From assembly GCA_008694505.1 (NCBI GenBank), contig VZDJ01000623.1, positions 2,414,442-2,478,441 on the forward strand: a stretch of 64,000 nucleotides of DNA. Reading direction: 5' to 3'. Source of the DNA: Cyanoderma ruficeps (Eukaryota > Chordata > Aves > Passeriformes > Timaliidae). The notes beneath the pieces are model-generated. The model worked only from the letters and a program-made list of their open reading frames with translations, ran no database searches and was not told where the DNA came from. Below are positions 37,801 to 50,034 of this stretch, piece by piece (positions within the stretch are counted from its first letter, which is position 1; each line of letters opens with the position of its first letter). The position numbers and the translations under genes are program-made.

Positions 37801-40800
37801 TAACTGGGAAAAAAGGGAAGACAGAAAAACACAGGGCCACATTCCACAGACCTTACTGCACACACTGAAGGAAAACTACACATTGCACAACCCCATCCCT
37901 GCTCAGTGCTCTCACAGCCACCCTTCTTGCATCAGTTTTCACGCCCTCAGCTCTTGCTAGGACACATTCTGTAACAAGACAGACAGTGAGTCTCCCAGAG
38001 AGCCACGATGAACTCAAGGGAACTGTCCCTGTAGATCACTTTTATCACCCTGATAACAGACACCAGACACTCACGGGGATCAGTAGCCGAAGTTTGTGCT
38101 CACATAAGTCTTGATGCACTCTTCCAAACAATAAATTTACAAAAAGAAAAAAGCATGTATAGATGTACTATGTGTTTTTTCGTCCCAATAAATGTGTTTT
38201 ATATCAGTCACCTCCATGAGAAAAGAAGCTGCTGCTTCTTTGCTCATGTATTTTCTGTAGAACTGTAGATTTAGACATACAAGAGCATCTAAACTGCACC
38301 ATTTAGCAACAGTTCAAAGAGTTCCAAAAGCTCTTGGATATTTAACCCGCAAAGAACTGGCAAAAGGAATAGCTCAGACTGCAGAGCAGAATTCCTCAGA
38401 TACAGAGGTACTCATGTCTTTTGGGTCTATATGATTAGGATTGTGTTAAGCAAGCTACAAAATATTATGAAAATGGGTAAGAATAGAATCACAGATTCTT
38501 CAAATTAATTAAATTTCTTTCTCCTCACGCTCACATCATGCCCTTCAAAGGCCAAATGGTCACTTCATAAGGCTCACAAAATGGTGAAGAAAGCAACAAC
38601 AAAGCAAATGGAATTCCACCATCACCTCCCCAAAAAAGGTTGTATCTAAGCAGTCTGCTTTAAATGATTGATAAAATTATGTTTGGTGGGGGGTTTTTAA
38701 ACAGGAGGAAGAAAAAGGATGGTAGTACAAGATCTCATCTCACTGAATGCACACACCCCACAGGATTTCTCAGTCTTCCTCATATTAGATGGCAAGTTTT
38801 CCTATAACTTTAGCTGCAAATGATTTTTCTGAAAAAAAAGTTTCATACTAGAAGTCTCAAAAAGAAATCAGACATCAATGAAGTTGCAATTACAATAACA
38901 AAAACTATTTAAAATATATTCTCCAATAATATGCAGCATTTCCTGCATTTGCAGCATTTCAAACCGAATATGCAGCAATTTTACACTGCCTGGATTTGGG
39001 TCATGGCTGTAGTGCTAATCAACAAATTTATGTTAAGCTAAAGGATATCATTAAATGTCCTGTCAAACCTAACCACACAGAAAAAAGCCAAACTAGTCAT
39101 TAAAGACTTCTTTTGGTTTTGCAATATTAAACAAAAAATCAAAACTATTACTATCATACACATGCTAATACTGAAGTCAAAGTACATTCATTAGTTTAAT
39201 CAGGCATAGACTGATAAAAATGAATGTGTGTGCAATTCAAAGAAAGACGAAAAATAAAAACTTTGCTTTTAATTTAAACCCTTACTTAGTTTCCTTTTGA
39301 AGAGGATATGAATGAGACTAATAATCTTGTACCTCCCTGAGGCAAAGAAAAAGCAGAAAATTCTGTGCACTGCTGTTTGTTGGAGTGATTAAATCCTTCA
39401 CTGCATGTACATTTAATCCAAGTAATAAAATGCAGCTGTAGAGAGGCACCAGAAAGAACATCAAACCTTGTTAGTCCACTGCAAAATACACATTACTTTT
39501 ATTAAGCCCATGTATCTGCAGCCATAGTTTGTGCAGCAAAGAGTACACAGTGTGGCTTTCTGTCTCTGCATGAAAAATCAAAAGTTTCAAAACAAGTTTT
39601 TGAACACTCTGTAATAGGCTAATCTAACACTAAAGTGGCATCTAATCCCACAAATGCTACCCCAGTGATGAAAAATCTATCACAAGGAGACACATTCAAA
39701 GGAAGAACAAATTCAACATTTCAAAAGTAGCCAATGGAAATTAACCCAAAGGTCACACAGAGCAGAAGGGAACCACCCTCCTTTAAAAGGAAGTGTACCT
39801 GGGTCTGTTTGCTTCCTGCAGTTATGTTCTCATAGGAGACACCATTACCTGTTCACTCTGACTTCTGCCTCCTGCTCTCCCCCTCCTATGTTCACTCAGA
39901 AATGCAGCCTTTCAAAGCAGATTTTAACTAACGTGTTTTAAAAATCCAAGCTTAGCACCTGAACACAACGATTACGTTAACTGTGACTATTTGAGGTTAA
40001 TGCTAGAGCTGTATTGGAGGTGTTTTCTGCCTAAGTGGCTGGTTGTGACTGCCTTCATGGTTCTCTCTGGTTTGCCTCTGTTCTTACATCTGGATTTATT
40101 TAGTGTGCACTGCAATGAGAGGTCCCACTTCCTTCACATCCAATCCTATTTCCCATAAAAACATATAAATGCTTCCTCTGTTGAAGAGTTCTCCTATTCC
40201 CCCATCAAAGAAAAAATGGTGGAAACATTTGGCTGAGACTTCTTTAGTCAGCTTCACATTAAGACAATCAATTTATCCAAATGAAGAACACCTTTCCTAC
40301 TTATTCCATGAACAACAGAGGAACCTACTAACACTGTCTCAGTTTTGGCAGATGAAAAACTGTAGTGCATTTACTGTTCCCTATGTTCTCTGCAGCTGTA
40401 GATTTAAAACCACGCCAAGTTTCAGCCCACAGCTGCCACGGTCCAGACAAGAAGGGTCACCACTCTACCCAGTATGACATTCAGACACTGCAACCTAACA
40501 TTTTAACTCCCTCTGGCACTAGACCAGTGCTAAAGGAACAGAAGTGCCATCATTCCCCCTTGCAGTGGATTTATCCTTGTGAAATTTCACTGAAAAACAC
40601 CCAGGTAACCTGGCCTTGCTACATCATCCTGTAAGTCCACTGAATATACAGTGCTAAACAAAATCACAAATTGTGTTAGCTCTCCTAAATGGATGTTCCA
40701 CTTAATGATTGATTGCATTAAGAAGAGGGGAAAAAAAACCTCAAGAGCCTTACAGTGAGTTTGACATAAATATTATTTCTTTCAGTTTGTTTTAATGCAC

Positions 40801-41265
40801 AAGGAATAAATAAATATTGAAATGTCACTAAAAGTGACTCATTAGCCTTTGCTCTAAAAAGAAAACTTTCCTACCACATACTTAAAGCAAATGTACAAAT
40901 ATTTTTGCCACTGCACCAACAGAGAAAAGAGGGGGTGGGGGGCAGGGAAGAAAGTGAAGGGCAAATAAAAAGCAAAATTGGCACTTTTCAATTTGTACCT
41001 CATCTTTTTACAGCAACCAGCACACCAAATTTTTTTTCTCGTGTTCTCCAAGACCATGACATCTTTCAAACATTCTTACAGTAATCTGATGCAACTGGAG
41101 AAGAGAAGAGGCAAAGCTTGTCTAGTTTTTGCAGCCAGATATATAATGAGCTGTAACTGTGCTGAAGTTCCCAAGGCAAAGAGGGTCGGCAGAGCAGCCT
41201 GACCACAAACACGGCTGCAGCACAGCATCACTCCAGGAACTCAGAGCTGCAGCCCACAAGTGTCA

Positions 41266-41287
41266 CCTCCAAAGGTAACTTTGGAGG
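41266..41287. repeat. Perfect hairpin, 9-bp stem and 4-nt loop
   Basis: CCTCCAAAG, gtaa, CTTTGGAGG form a perfect inverted repeat inside the 18-kb intron. The stem is short for a microRNA precursor. No terminator role is expected in a vertebrate intron. Confidence 0.7.
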
Positions 41288-41886
41288 AGCGCAGGAAAGG
41301 AAGGTTATGCCATTGTACTGTTTGTACAATTCAGACACAGTAGCACCACAAAACAAAACTCCTCGTATAATGCTGGATAAAATTCTACTACAAAGAAAAA
41401 AAAGAAGGAAAAAGCTTTTTATTGAATGCAACAGAACATTCTGGTGAGAGACCTACTTCCCTATGTCCCTAAAAATTCTGGCAAGTCTGACTTGAGCTCA
41501 AAAGAGCTCTGAGTAAGGTTTTCAGCACTCCACCACAGAATTAGGCAGGTTTTCAAAGAGCTTTTCAAGGCTAAAACAGAAAGACCACATTCAAGAACCC
41601 TCTCCTATGGCAAACCAAAGTGCTTTATTAAAACAAAGTGCCCTTTTACGTGAGTGATCTGTTAGATTAATGACTGCCCTGGCCAAAAGCACTGAGGTTC
41701 TACAGAGTGTCGGTATGCCTTCCATTCTGGAGACCATTATGTTACACAAAATAAAACTGAGGGGAAAAACGAAGGGGAAGAAAGAAAACACATCACACCA
41801 GCTTCCCAAACCAGAAGAACTTGGGAGTTCTTCTCAGCTCTGTGCTTGCTTCAGAAATTTTGAGCAGGACAGGACCAGGTTTACCA

Positions 41887-41913
41887 ATAGCCCTGAAAAA
41901 ATTTCAGGGCTAT
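41887..41913. repeat. Perfect hairpin, 12-bp stem and 3-nt loop
   Basis: ATAGCCCTGAAA, aaa, TTTCAGGGCTAT form a perfect 12-bp inverted repeat. Pairing stops at the next base on either side. It lies about 600 bp from the other hairpin. It could be a remnant of a small palindromic element, a protein-binding palindrome or chance; nothing in the flanks decides. Confidence 0.75.
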
Positions 41914-44900
41914 CTTGCAGTCTCCCACATACTTTTAGGAATTAATTTTAGGGGAGAGGGTCCTTTGCAATGAGAGCTCAAACAAGCCTTGTAATCAGCT
42001 GATTGATAGGATATCACCTAAGTGCAGCTACTTTACCACAAATATCTGCAACCATCCTTCTAAACAGTGACAGGATAACAGGCTGGATAGTTTAAGTAAA
42101 GAAAAGATCTTAAAGATTAAACAAATATGGAGCAAATAATCTCTCTGACATTACTTACATAACCCCACTTCTGGCAACAACCTCAAATATTTTCCAACTG
42201 TGTTACAAATCAGAGAAGTTGTTTCCTATCACCAGCTGGGTAAAGCACATCAAAATAGTTTTTCTTGAAACACAGTCAATTTAGCTTAAAATAACTACAC
42301 AGCTTTTAAATCAGGTGCTTTGTTTCTTGAATATGAGCATGAATAACAACATAAAATGAGACTGCAGGTTAATTATTTTTCATATGATAAAGCTACAACA
42401 CTGAGCAGCAGTACTTCACTTTTCCTACACAGTGATGCACGTTATTCAATCATTTGTATGGAAAGTGAGAATCACCATGACTCATGCCAGGCAAGGAAAG
42501 TCCTGTGAACACCTCATTCAACACTGCTGAAGAAAGTTCTTCTTTAGCCCATTTCGAATCCTTCACTGCATTCAGCTGTTTTGTGAATTCTTTGATTCAA
42601 CAGGAAATAACACCACCATTAGGGAGCTTAAAACTGCAGCCTCTGAAAGTCCTCCTGCAGTAACTGCAACCTTGGTCTGCGACTGCACAGTGCCTTATGC
42701 AGAGAAGGGGGTGCCCACCCAAATGCCTGCATTCATAACTGCTGCTTTCATCTCTGTTTTGGTTGGGAATGTCTGCATCCTTGCCCCTTTGGAATGCACT
42801 TGAACACCGCCCTCAACTTATCAGAGGATGAATAGGATCCCAGAAATATGAATTGCTTACATAGTGGCAGATACTGGATACTCACTCCAGAGAACAAGGT
42901 TACAGTGTTCTCGTGCCACTGGCTCCTTCTGCTGCAGGAGCACCAAAGACCCACGATAAAGGCATCATTGTGCAATGTTCTATATAAAGGAGCACAGAGA
43001 GAGGCCCAAAGACTAAGATTTAAATAAAAAACTATGTAATGGGAGAATATTATCATGCCAAAAGCATGCACTCTTGTGTATGCCAATTAGTCATAATAAT
43101 TCAGCACTCCTTACTGGCCATCAATCAAAACACTGAGGCAGACAAATGGTAGAAGATGACTCTCCTTTATTTATAAACACATAAATAAAAGAATTTTCAT
43201 ATATTTTATGTAGGTATATAATTTTACATTGTAAAGAGAAAATAATTACATGAAATATATATCACAAATAAAACATGTAATGAATGTTTAAATATACATA
43301 AATTACTATCATAACCACCTTTCTATCACCCTTATTGTTTTAGACACACACAGCTAGAGTATCATAAAGTAAATATTTTGTAAACAATCCAACCTCAATT
43401 TCCAGTACAAACATGGCAGAATAAAGGTGAAGTGCAAGTGCCTATTTGGGCACATTTGGGGAGCAGTGTGTGTATACAGAAACACTGGAACTCCAACAAC
43501 ATTAATGATGGTAATTTTCCTGCCACAGCTCTCCTGACAGCTCGAAACTAACAATAGTTTCCTGCCAGTGCCAACATTTTGGTTTACAAACAGAAACTAC
43601 ATCTCTTTAAAAGCAGGCGTCATGTCGCACTAATTTATTTAGAGAAGCCCCATCAACCTGCTAGGAAAAAGCTCAAATGAAAGAAGATAGATTGAAAGCT
43701 CCCTTTATGGAAAAATAAATTAAAAAACAAATATAACACCTTTTAAAAAATGTTCAGTCAATGTATCTGAAATACAAATTTAACTTTACTACATCTTAAT
43801 TAATTTAAATTAAACAATAAATATTATACCATACCTCTTTGTTAGCAAAGTCCAATAAAAAGTGACATTACTCAGCTTGAACCTACAACCTGCAAACACA
43901 GCTTCTGGATGTGATGAACACGTTTTTGGTAACTCACACATTTTTGCAACCTCCTGAGAAGATGCAACTTCATTTCAGACTATGGAGATTGAAGACTTAC
44001 TTTGTTCAAGTAAATACATGACAAAATAAAATTCAAAAGTGGTTTATCTGCCTCTTTGACCTAAAAATAAATTTTAAGTGCAAGGAAAGCAACAACTTAC
44101 CAGCCGTAAATATCCTAAAATGTGACCAAAAATAAAGGAAGGATTATGAAAACAAATTTAAAAATTAATTTTAAATCTGTTTAGATACAGACAAATGTCA
44201 AAAAGCTTTCATTTGTCTTCTGATTTATTTAAATAGCTGTACTATGAGCAAAAAAAAAACCCACAAGGTCTGAGAAGCTGCATCGTTACGTCAATTGAAT
44301 AAATAAAAATCCAACGTAATAAAATGCAAATTTTAAAACAACAAGCTTCTTCTAACGTGCCTGCACTTCCCCCATGTGATGCATCAGTTTTGTGCAAAGT
44401 ATTTGAGTTATTTTTATTGCTACTCATGCACCCTGTGTATTCAGAGGAGCAGTTTAATTACAGTATTGGTGAGAAACTGGGTCATCCAAGATCTGATTAG
44501 CCCTCTGGAGATGCCTCTCCTTGCTTAGCATAGAGGAAGCCCAAGATTACCACATTCCTCAACAACTTAAGCTACAGTTCCATGCACACTTCCAGCAAGG
44601 GAAAAACAGCATTGACCAGAATCTCACCCAGGGATCACTGAGCCCCACTCCTGCAGGGCAGCACTGCAACCATGGATGCAGCAACCTGGGCAAGAGCTTA
44701 GGGAGCCCCCCCATCCCAGTCAGCCTCATGTAACATGGAAGAATGCAGGAATTCAGGCAGGCAAAGGACACTGACCCATTACTGCCATGGGCAACATTTT
44801 AAAGAGGTCATGAAATTTTAAGACTCTTGAGTTCAGCCTTGGCTCCTGCAGCCCAGACCTTTCTAATGAAACTTCATTCAAAACTTCCTTGTCAAGACCA

Positions 44901-46233
44901 TACAGGTTTCTGTAACTCGTTAATTCTCATCTCTCAATCTGTATTTTGAGTCAGAAAATTATCTCCAGCCCAGTTGCTGACAGTCTCAGCAGGCACAAGC
45001 TGCCCTATAAAGAGATAGAGCAACAAGCAGCAATACCCCAAGAAGACCTGAAAAGTTAAGAAAACACAGAAGAGTAACAGTGAAGCAAGACCAAGTGACA
45101 AGTTCTCCAACTACAAGATTCCAGAGCCAAACAACAACACGTGTTTTTCATGCTTCAACACCCCACTATGAAAAAGTTAATAGTGCACTACTACTGATCC
45201 CAATTCTCATGTGTCACTGCAGTTGCAGTGGTGAATTCCCTTGACAGCTTCAATAAAAAAAGAATTAAACACTGATATTATCAATGAAGCAATTTTAGGG
45301 GGTCACTAATATACTACTACAGTAGTTGACTATTCCAGAGTCTTGTGGGTTTCCTTTTTCACATAGCTGAGTTGCAGGGGGGTTACTATTATTTAACTCT
45401 TAGAAATTTTTACAAACATATCACAAGTCTTCAAAGCCAGCTTTTGCAAATGGGCATTATGGCTCTTTGCCCCCTGTTATATTATCCATATTATCCAATA
45501 ATTCTGTATTATTCAGAGTTTCAGTTTTTCATAGAGAATTACTATTTCAAGTTTCAGGAAAGATAACCCAGGAGACACAATAGCTTCTTCTCTATTTCTC
45601 AAGTCACAGTATTTATAAAGATTAGAAGACAACTGTGCTGTGAAATCAATTGTGAAAACACTTCACTAACTGTAGCTTCAAACTTGCATTTCATGACTAA
45701 GCTTTCAGGATTCATGGCTCAAAAATAATCAAAAACCTACCATGTAACATAATAATCTGACATTCTTTAACTATTCATAACCATATATTGTAAAAGTATT
45801 TTAGTTTACTTGTAAGCCTCTCTTCCCCAGGATGCAGTCATCTTAGTGAATCAGAACCAAGACTTTTTCCTTTCTTTCATTCAATCTCAGCTCACTGCAA
45901 AGAAGTGATGACTATAAAGCCTCTTCCACCAAATCATTCAACTTTAAAATTATTTGCAAGAATACCTAATTACCCTCAATACATAAAATACATTAAGTGC
46001 ACAGCCACTGACACTTTGGGTAAAACAAACCAAAAGTCTGTCTCCCAGTATTTATTTTTTGAACAATTTGACTTGGTCCTCAGGTCACTACAGATTCATT
46101 CTGACACACCAGGAGGGGAGATTGAGGGTGAGGGGGAAAAATGAACCTTAACTCACAGACTTTTCTTAGGACAGGGAGCTCTACACATGCCCAGAACATT
46201 TTCCTCAGCTGCAGGCACAGAAATAACAATGTG

Positions 46234-46352
46234 TAGAATGGTTTGGGTTGGAAGAGACCTTAAGATCATCCAGCTCCAATTCCCCTGCCTTGGACAGGGA
46301 CTCCTCCCACTAGACCAGGCTGCTCCAAGCCCCATCCAACCTGGCCTAGAGG
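46234..46352 (-). mobile_element. CR1 LINE 3' fragment, minus orientation
   Basis: The plus strand reads agaatggtttgggttggaag, 'agaccttaagatcatccagc', 'tccaattcccctgccttgg', 'actagaccaggctgctccaa' and 'gccccatccaacctggcc'. This is the clear reverse complement of a CR1 3' terminus. It is about 120 bp, relatively well preserved, and in the same direction as USP6NL. Confidence 0.92.
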
Positions 46353-49300
46353 GACTCACTACAGCACTGATCTCTTATGGCTGAGCTTAACCTTTTTTTT
46401 ATTCGTATGTTCATTGCTCATGAACAGGGAAATTGACAGCCAAAACTATTTCTTTACATACACTACAAGAACACAGAAGGAAAGAAAGAAAAAAAAAAAT
46501 CTATGTTTTTAGAAATCCCAAAACCACAAGTTTCCTCTGTGAACACAGAGTAGAAAGCCAGAGCTGTAATGAGAGGTCAAGGCTTGTAACCAACCATCAA
46601 ACAGAAGCAGCCTTTAATCACACCACTGTGGGCTTGATTTGAACTGCTGAGGCAAAAACTGCCCCCACCATTACCAGGCCACACCAACCATTTGCACAAT
46701 GTAAGATTACATTGCACAGCAGCTCTCAAAATGTGTTCTCTCACATTCAATGTGCTCCTACCCTCAGTCGAACAGAAAGAAAACCTGAATAGATGGGAGT
46801 GAAGCGCAAAGAATCAGGTGACCTTCCCAACTGCATGCAGCATTAAGTTTTTAGTGTGTTAGAAATAAAACTAAAAGCAGAAAGACAAAGTCAGGAAAGA
46901 AATATTCTGTAATATAAGTTGGCACTGCATCTTATACATACAAGGGGAAAAAAATGAAGATGTCAGCAGTTTGTTGCAATAGTGTGCACTAAGCTAAAGT
47001 TCCACTGCAGCAGCTCAAATAATTTAATTGTACTGACCTTTCCCCAAAGGAGAAAAGCACAGGAAAATCTCCAAAAATAAAGAGAAGAGTTTACAATATT
47101 AAGAATTTATCATGATACTACACATTTTCTGACCACTAAATATCTGGAGAAAAAGTAGATTAAATCAACTCTTTCTGTGGTGGGACAGGTTGCATCCACC
47201 AGGATTTCTCTGAAAAGTTATCTTTAAATACAAACCAAATCAATAATCAACTTCACTTATCCACACTTGACACTATTACAAACCCTTTAAGGACATGACC
47301 TCAGAGTCCTATAAGGCATACAATGGAAAAGCACAATTTCAAATACAAATCTGTTTTACCCTTATTTATGAAAACAGACATTTACAAAGCTATTCCACAG
47401 CAATAAAAGCCTTAACTGAGGAACTGCCTCAGTTTTAACAGATTTTTGTATTGTCCAGCAACAAACTACCACCATGAATGGTGAACTTTGCAATTCTGTC
47501 AATGCTCTTCCCCAGCACAGGGGAAGATCCAGCACAACAGGATCCAAAGCATGCACTTGCACACCTGGTATCTATTTAAAAAGTTAAACAAAAAAACTAG
47601 TTCTCTCCTTCACCTTCATAAAAAAAAACCTGAACTGATCATTGGCTTCAAAATAAGCATGTGTGAGCTTTTATAAGTACCAGGATATTAACAGATTTAC
47701 TTCTACAAGGTATTTAAATAAAACAATTAGTTTTATGTAACAAGTTCTATAGGGTAAACAACAAATGCTATATGGTAAAAATTAATTGAGCTAGTGAATA
47801 AAGTTGGCAAAAAAAGCCAAATAGATATGATTTGCCTGTGAAGAAATTTAGGACAGATCCTAGAAAAAGGATTTAATCACTTTAGGACTCAGCATCTAGC
47901 ACAGCCCTTCACAAAGAGCAATGGAAATACATATTGAATCAAGTACATCATGAGAAAATAACAAGTAGGATTCAATCATGTAGCCTGCACATAACAACAC
48001 TCTGGAGTTTTTAGTGGCCTTCTGAAGGCTGAGTTTGCCTCATTTAGATAGATTTTTTGTTTGAATGACATGAGGTGATGCACAGTTTAAGAGTATTAGA
48101 GACTCCCACCATTTTTAATACATCCAGCTATTCCAGGTGCCCACAGATTTTGTGAATAAGCACACATATAACACAACTATGCAAATAAATGCAGCTGCAT
48201 AAGATATGATGCCTTATTGACTGAGATAGTTAGGGAAAAGGAGGATTGTGCTTATAGCTCGAGTTTCTCTCAAGTAAACCATAAACAAAGAAATTCAACA
48301 TCAGCCAAATATAAAACATCTCATCTTCTCTAAACCATATTTCTAAAGAGTGGCACTTTGTGCTGTGCCCTTGAAGCCCACCACAGCACAGGCTTCAGCA
48401 GCCACTCTACCACAGGACTGCACTGAAGAACATCGTTACTGACCACCACAAAAATACTGCCAAAATGTTGCCTTGCATTTGAATAAGTCTTCATTCTTCC
48501 TAATGAACAGCTGAACCCTCCAGCCTGGAATCAGCTCAAAACCTGACCAAAACCAACAGTGTTTTGCTCCAGCACTGTCTGTATGCGCTGAACCCAAACC
48601 ATCATCATGACAGCAGCACCCTGCAAGTCACACTTCACACAGAAACTGTGAGTCAGTTTTTTGTTATGTGTAAGACTGTACATAAGGCAATGACTGCACA
48701 TGAGAAGCTCTATAAAACAAATGAAGATTCACACACAATGCTTGACAAATCAGGATATTCCAGTACTTCAATAACTGCCTGGAAAATTGTCCTCTATGCA
48801 ATACAGCAAATACTTTAAACATCACAAAGTACACAAGTGTGAACAGCAATATGAAAGAAAATAGAAATAAATATGTCTAAAACCTGGAATAGTTCTATCT
48901 ACACCAGCAAGAACCCTATAGTTCAGCAATTCTTCCAGGCCTTTTTTTTTTTGGTGTAATTTTTCCTCTGCTGCATTTAGCAAGCATTTCCTTCATCATT
49001 CTTTTTTATTTCCAGTTGTCAAGAACAATCATTTTTCATTTAGTTTGACAAGAAATTTAACCAACAATTTTCTTTACTCACTTCCTCCCAGAAACTCAAA
49101 TCATCTTCTTTTACTAACACAGGATATAATTATCCTATGAACAAGATGCTGTTCCTTCAGCACGTTCAGTAGAGTTGTGTTGAAGCTGAGCTACATTACA
49201 AACACAGTTCCTGTGCAAATGGAATTTTATCCTCATTTCTACCTGAGGCAAGGCCAAGTAACACTGCTGACAAAAGCTGCATGAAGAAGTCTCACATCTG

Positions 49301-49944
49301 CAAAACTTAGGAGACCTTGAAATACTCAAAAGAACTCACTAAAAAAGAGGTTATCTCACCCATCAGATATGACCTAAACCAAAACTTCCAGTGTCTTTCA
49401 TCTGTTTTTTTCCACCATAACAGATATCAAGTCACACTTTTCTATGGCTCAGCTCATTCCAATACATGCCAGAACTCCCTTGGGATCAAACCTCTATACT
49501 ACAATTTATGTAACCTATTCATTTTTTTCCTATAAAACGAACTCCATTCATCTTATGTTGGATTTTTACCAGTTATTTTAATTTACTAGGCAGTCATAAA
49601 TTTTGGAATTCATAGCAAACTCAAGGCATTTTCCCCTCAGTTACATGTTTTATTTATACTGAATAAAACAAACATCATCTTGTCACAGAACTCAGCTTCT
49701 TGAAAACGAGACCAGACTACAGAGAAGTCTTACAGAGCACACATTGATCAAAAACTTTGATTAAAAATGGCATCTGCCAAATCTCAGCTTTATTTGGTTA
49801 TTTTTACAGGACTGCAGACACAAAACTCAGTATAAATATTTTCAAGGAATAACCACCTCCCAAAACCTACTACAGAAGTACAGTTCTTCTAAACTACAAC
49901 TTAAGGGTTTTGGTTTTTTTTCTGAAAGAAAGAAAGGTACTTAC

Positions 49945-50034
49945 TCATGACTGGAAACTTCTTTGTATATAATCCAAGACGGGTCTTGAAGCAAGGTATC
50001 TTGTTGGAGAAGGTTTCTCAGAGGTATACATGTC
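49945..50034 (-). other. USP6NL: Probable USP6NL upstream exon (90 bp)
   Basis: The minus strand shows a pyrimidine-rich tract ending ccaccttcag, a 90-base exon, then donor gtaagtac. One frame is open throughout (RTCIPLRNLLQQDTLLQ then DPSWIIYKEVSSHE) and is in phase with the open frame of exon 1. A second frame holds a complete 28-codon ORF, ATG at 50031-50029, whose TGA is exactly the last three bases of the exon. Neither frame joins the USP6NL frame at 31828 with any acceptor I can find. It is therefore most likely 5' untranslated or isoform-specific. The exon call rests on splice signals and frame alone, not on recognised homology. Confidence 0.55.
50029..50031 (-). promoter_or_regulatory. 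uORF start codon in the 90-bp upstream exon
   Basis: An ATG three bases into the exon opens a 28-codon frame (MYTSEKPSPTRYLASRPVLD then eight more residues) that stops at the exon's last codon, 49947-49945. If the exon is included in the 5' leader, this uORF would precede the USP6NL start at 31828. Use is inferred, not shown. Confidence 0.35.

Larger units (their letters stand above)
31831..49944 (-). other. USP6NL: USP6NL intron of about 18.1 kb
   Basis: The donor is gtaagtac next to 49945 and the presumed acceptor is at 31831. One CR1 fragment (46234-46352) and two perfect hairpins (41266-41287, 41887-41913) are listed separately. The rest is AT-rich unique sequence. The 149-codon plus frame at 32187-32636 and the 132-codon plus frame at 34209-34607 show no family resemblance and I regard them as chance. 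Confidence 0.7.

Noticed and set aside
38931..38985. Repeated 'tgcagcattt' words
   Set aside because: There are only three loose copies with irregular spacing, too weak to call a tandem repeat or binding array.
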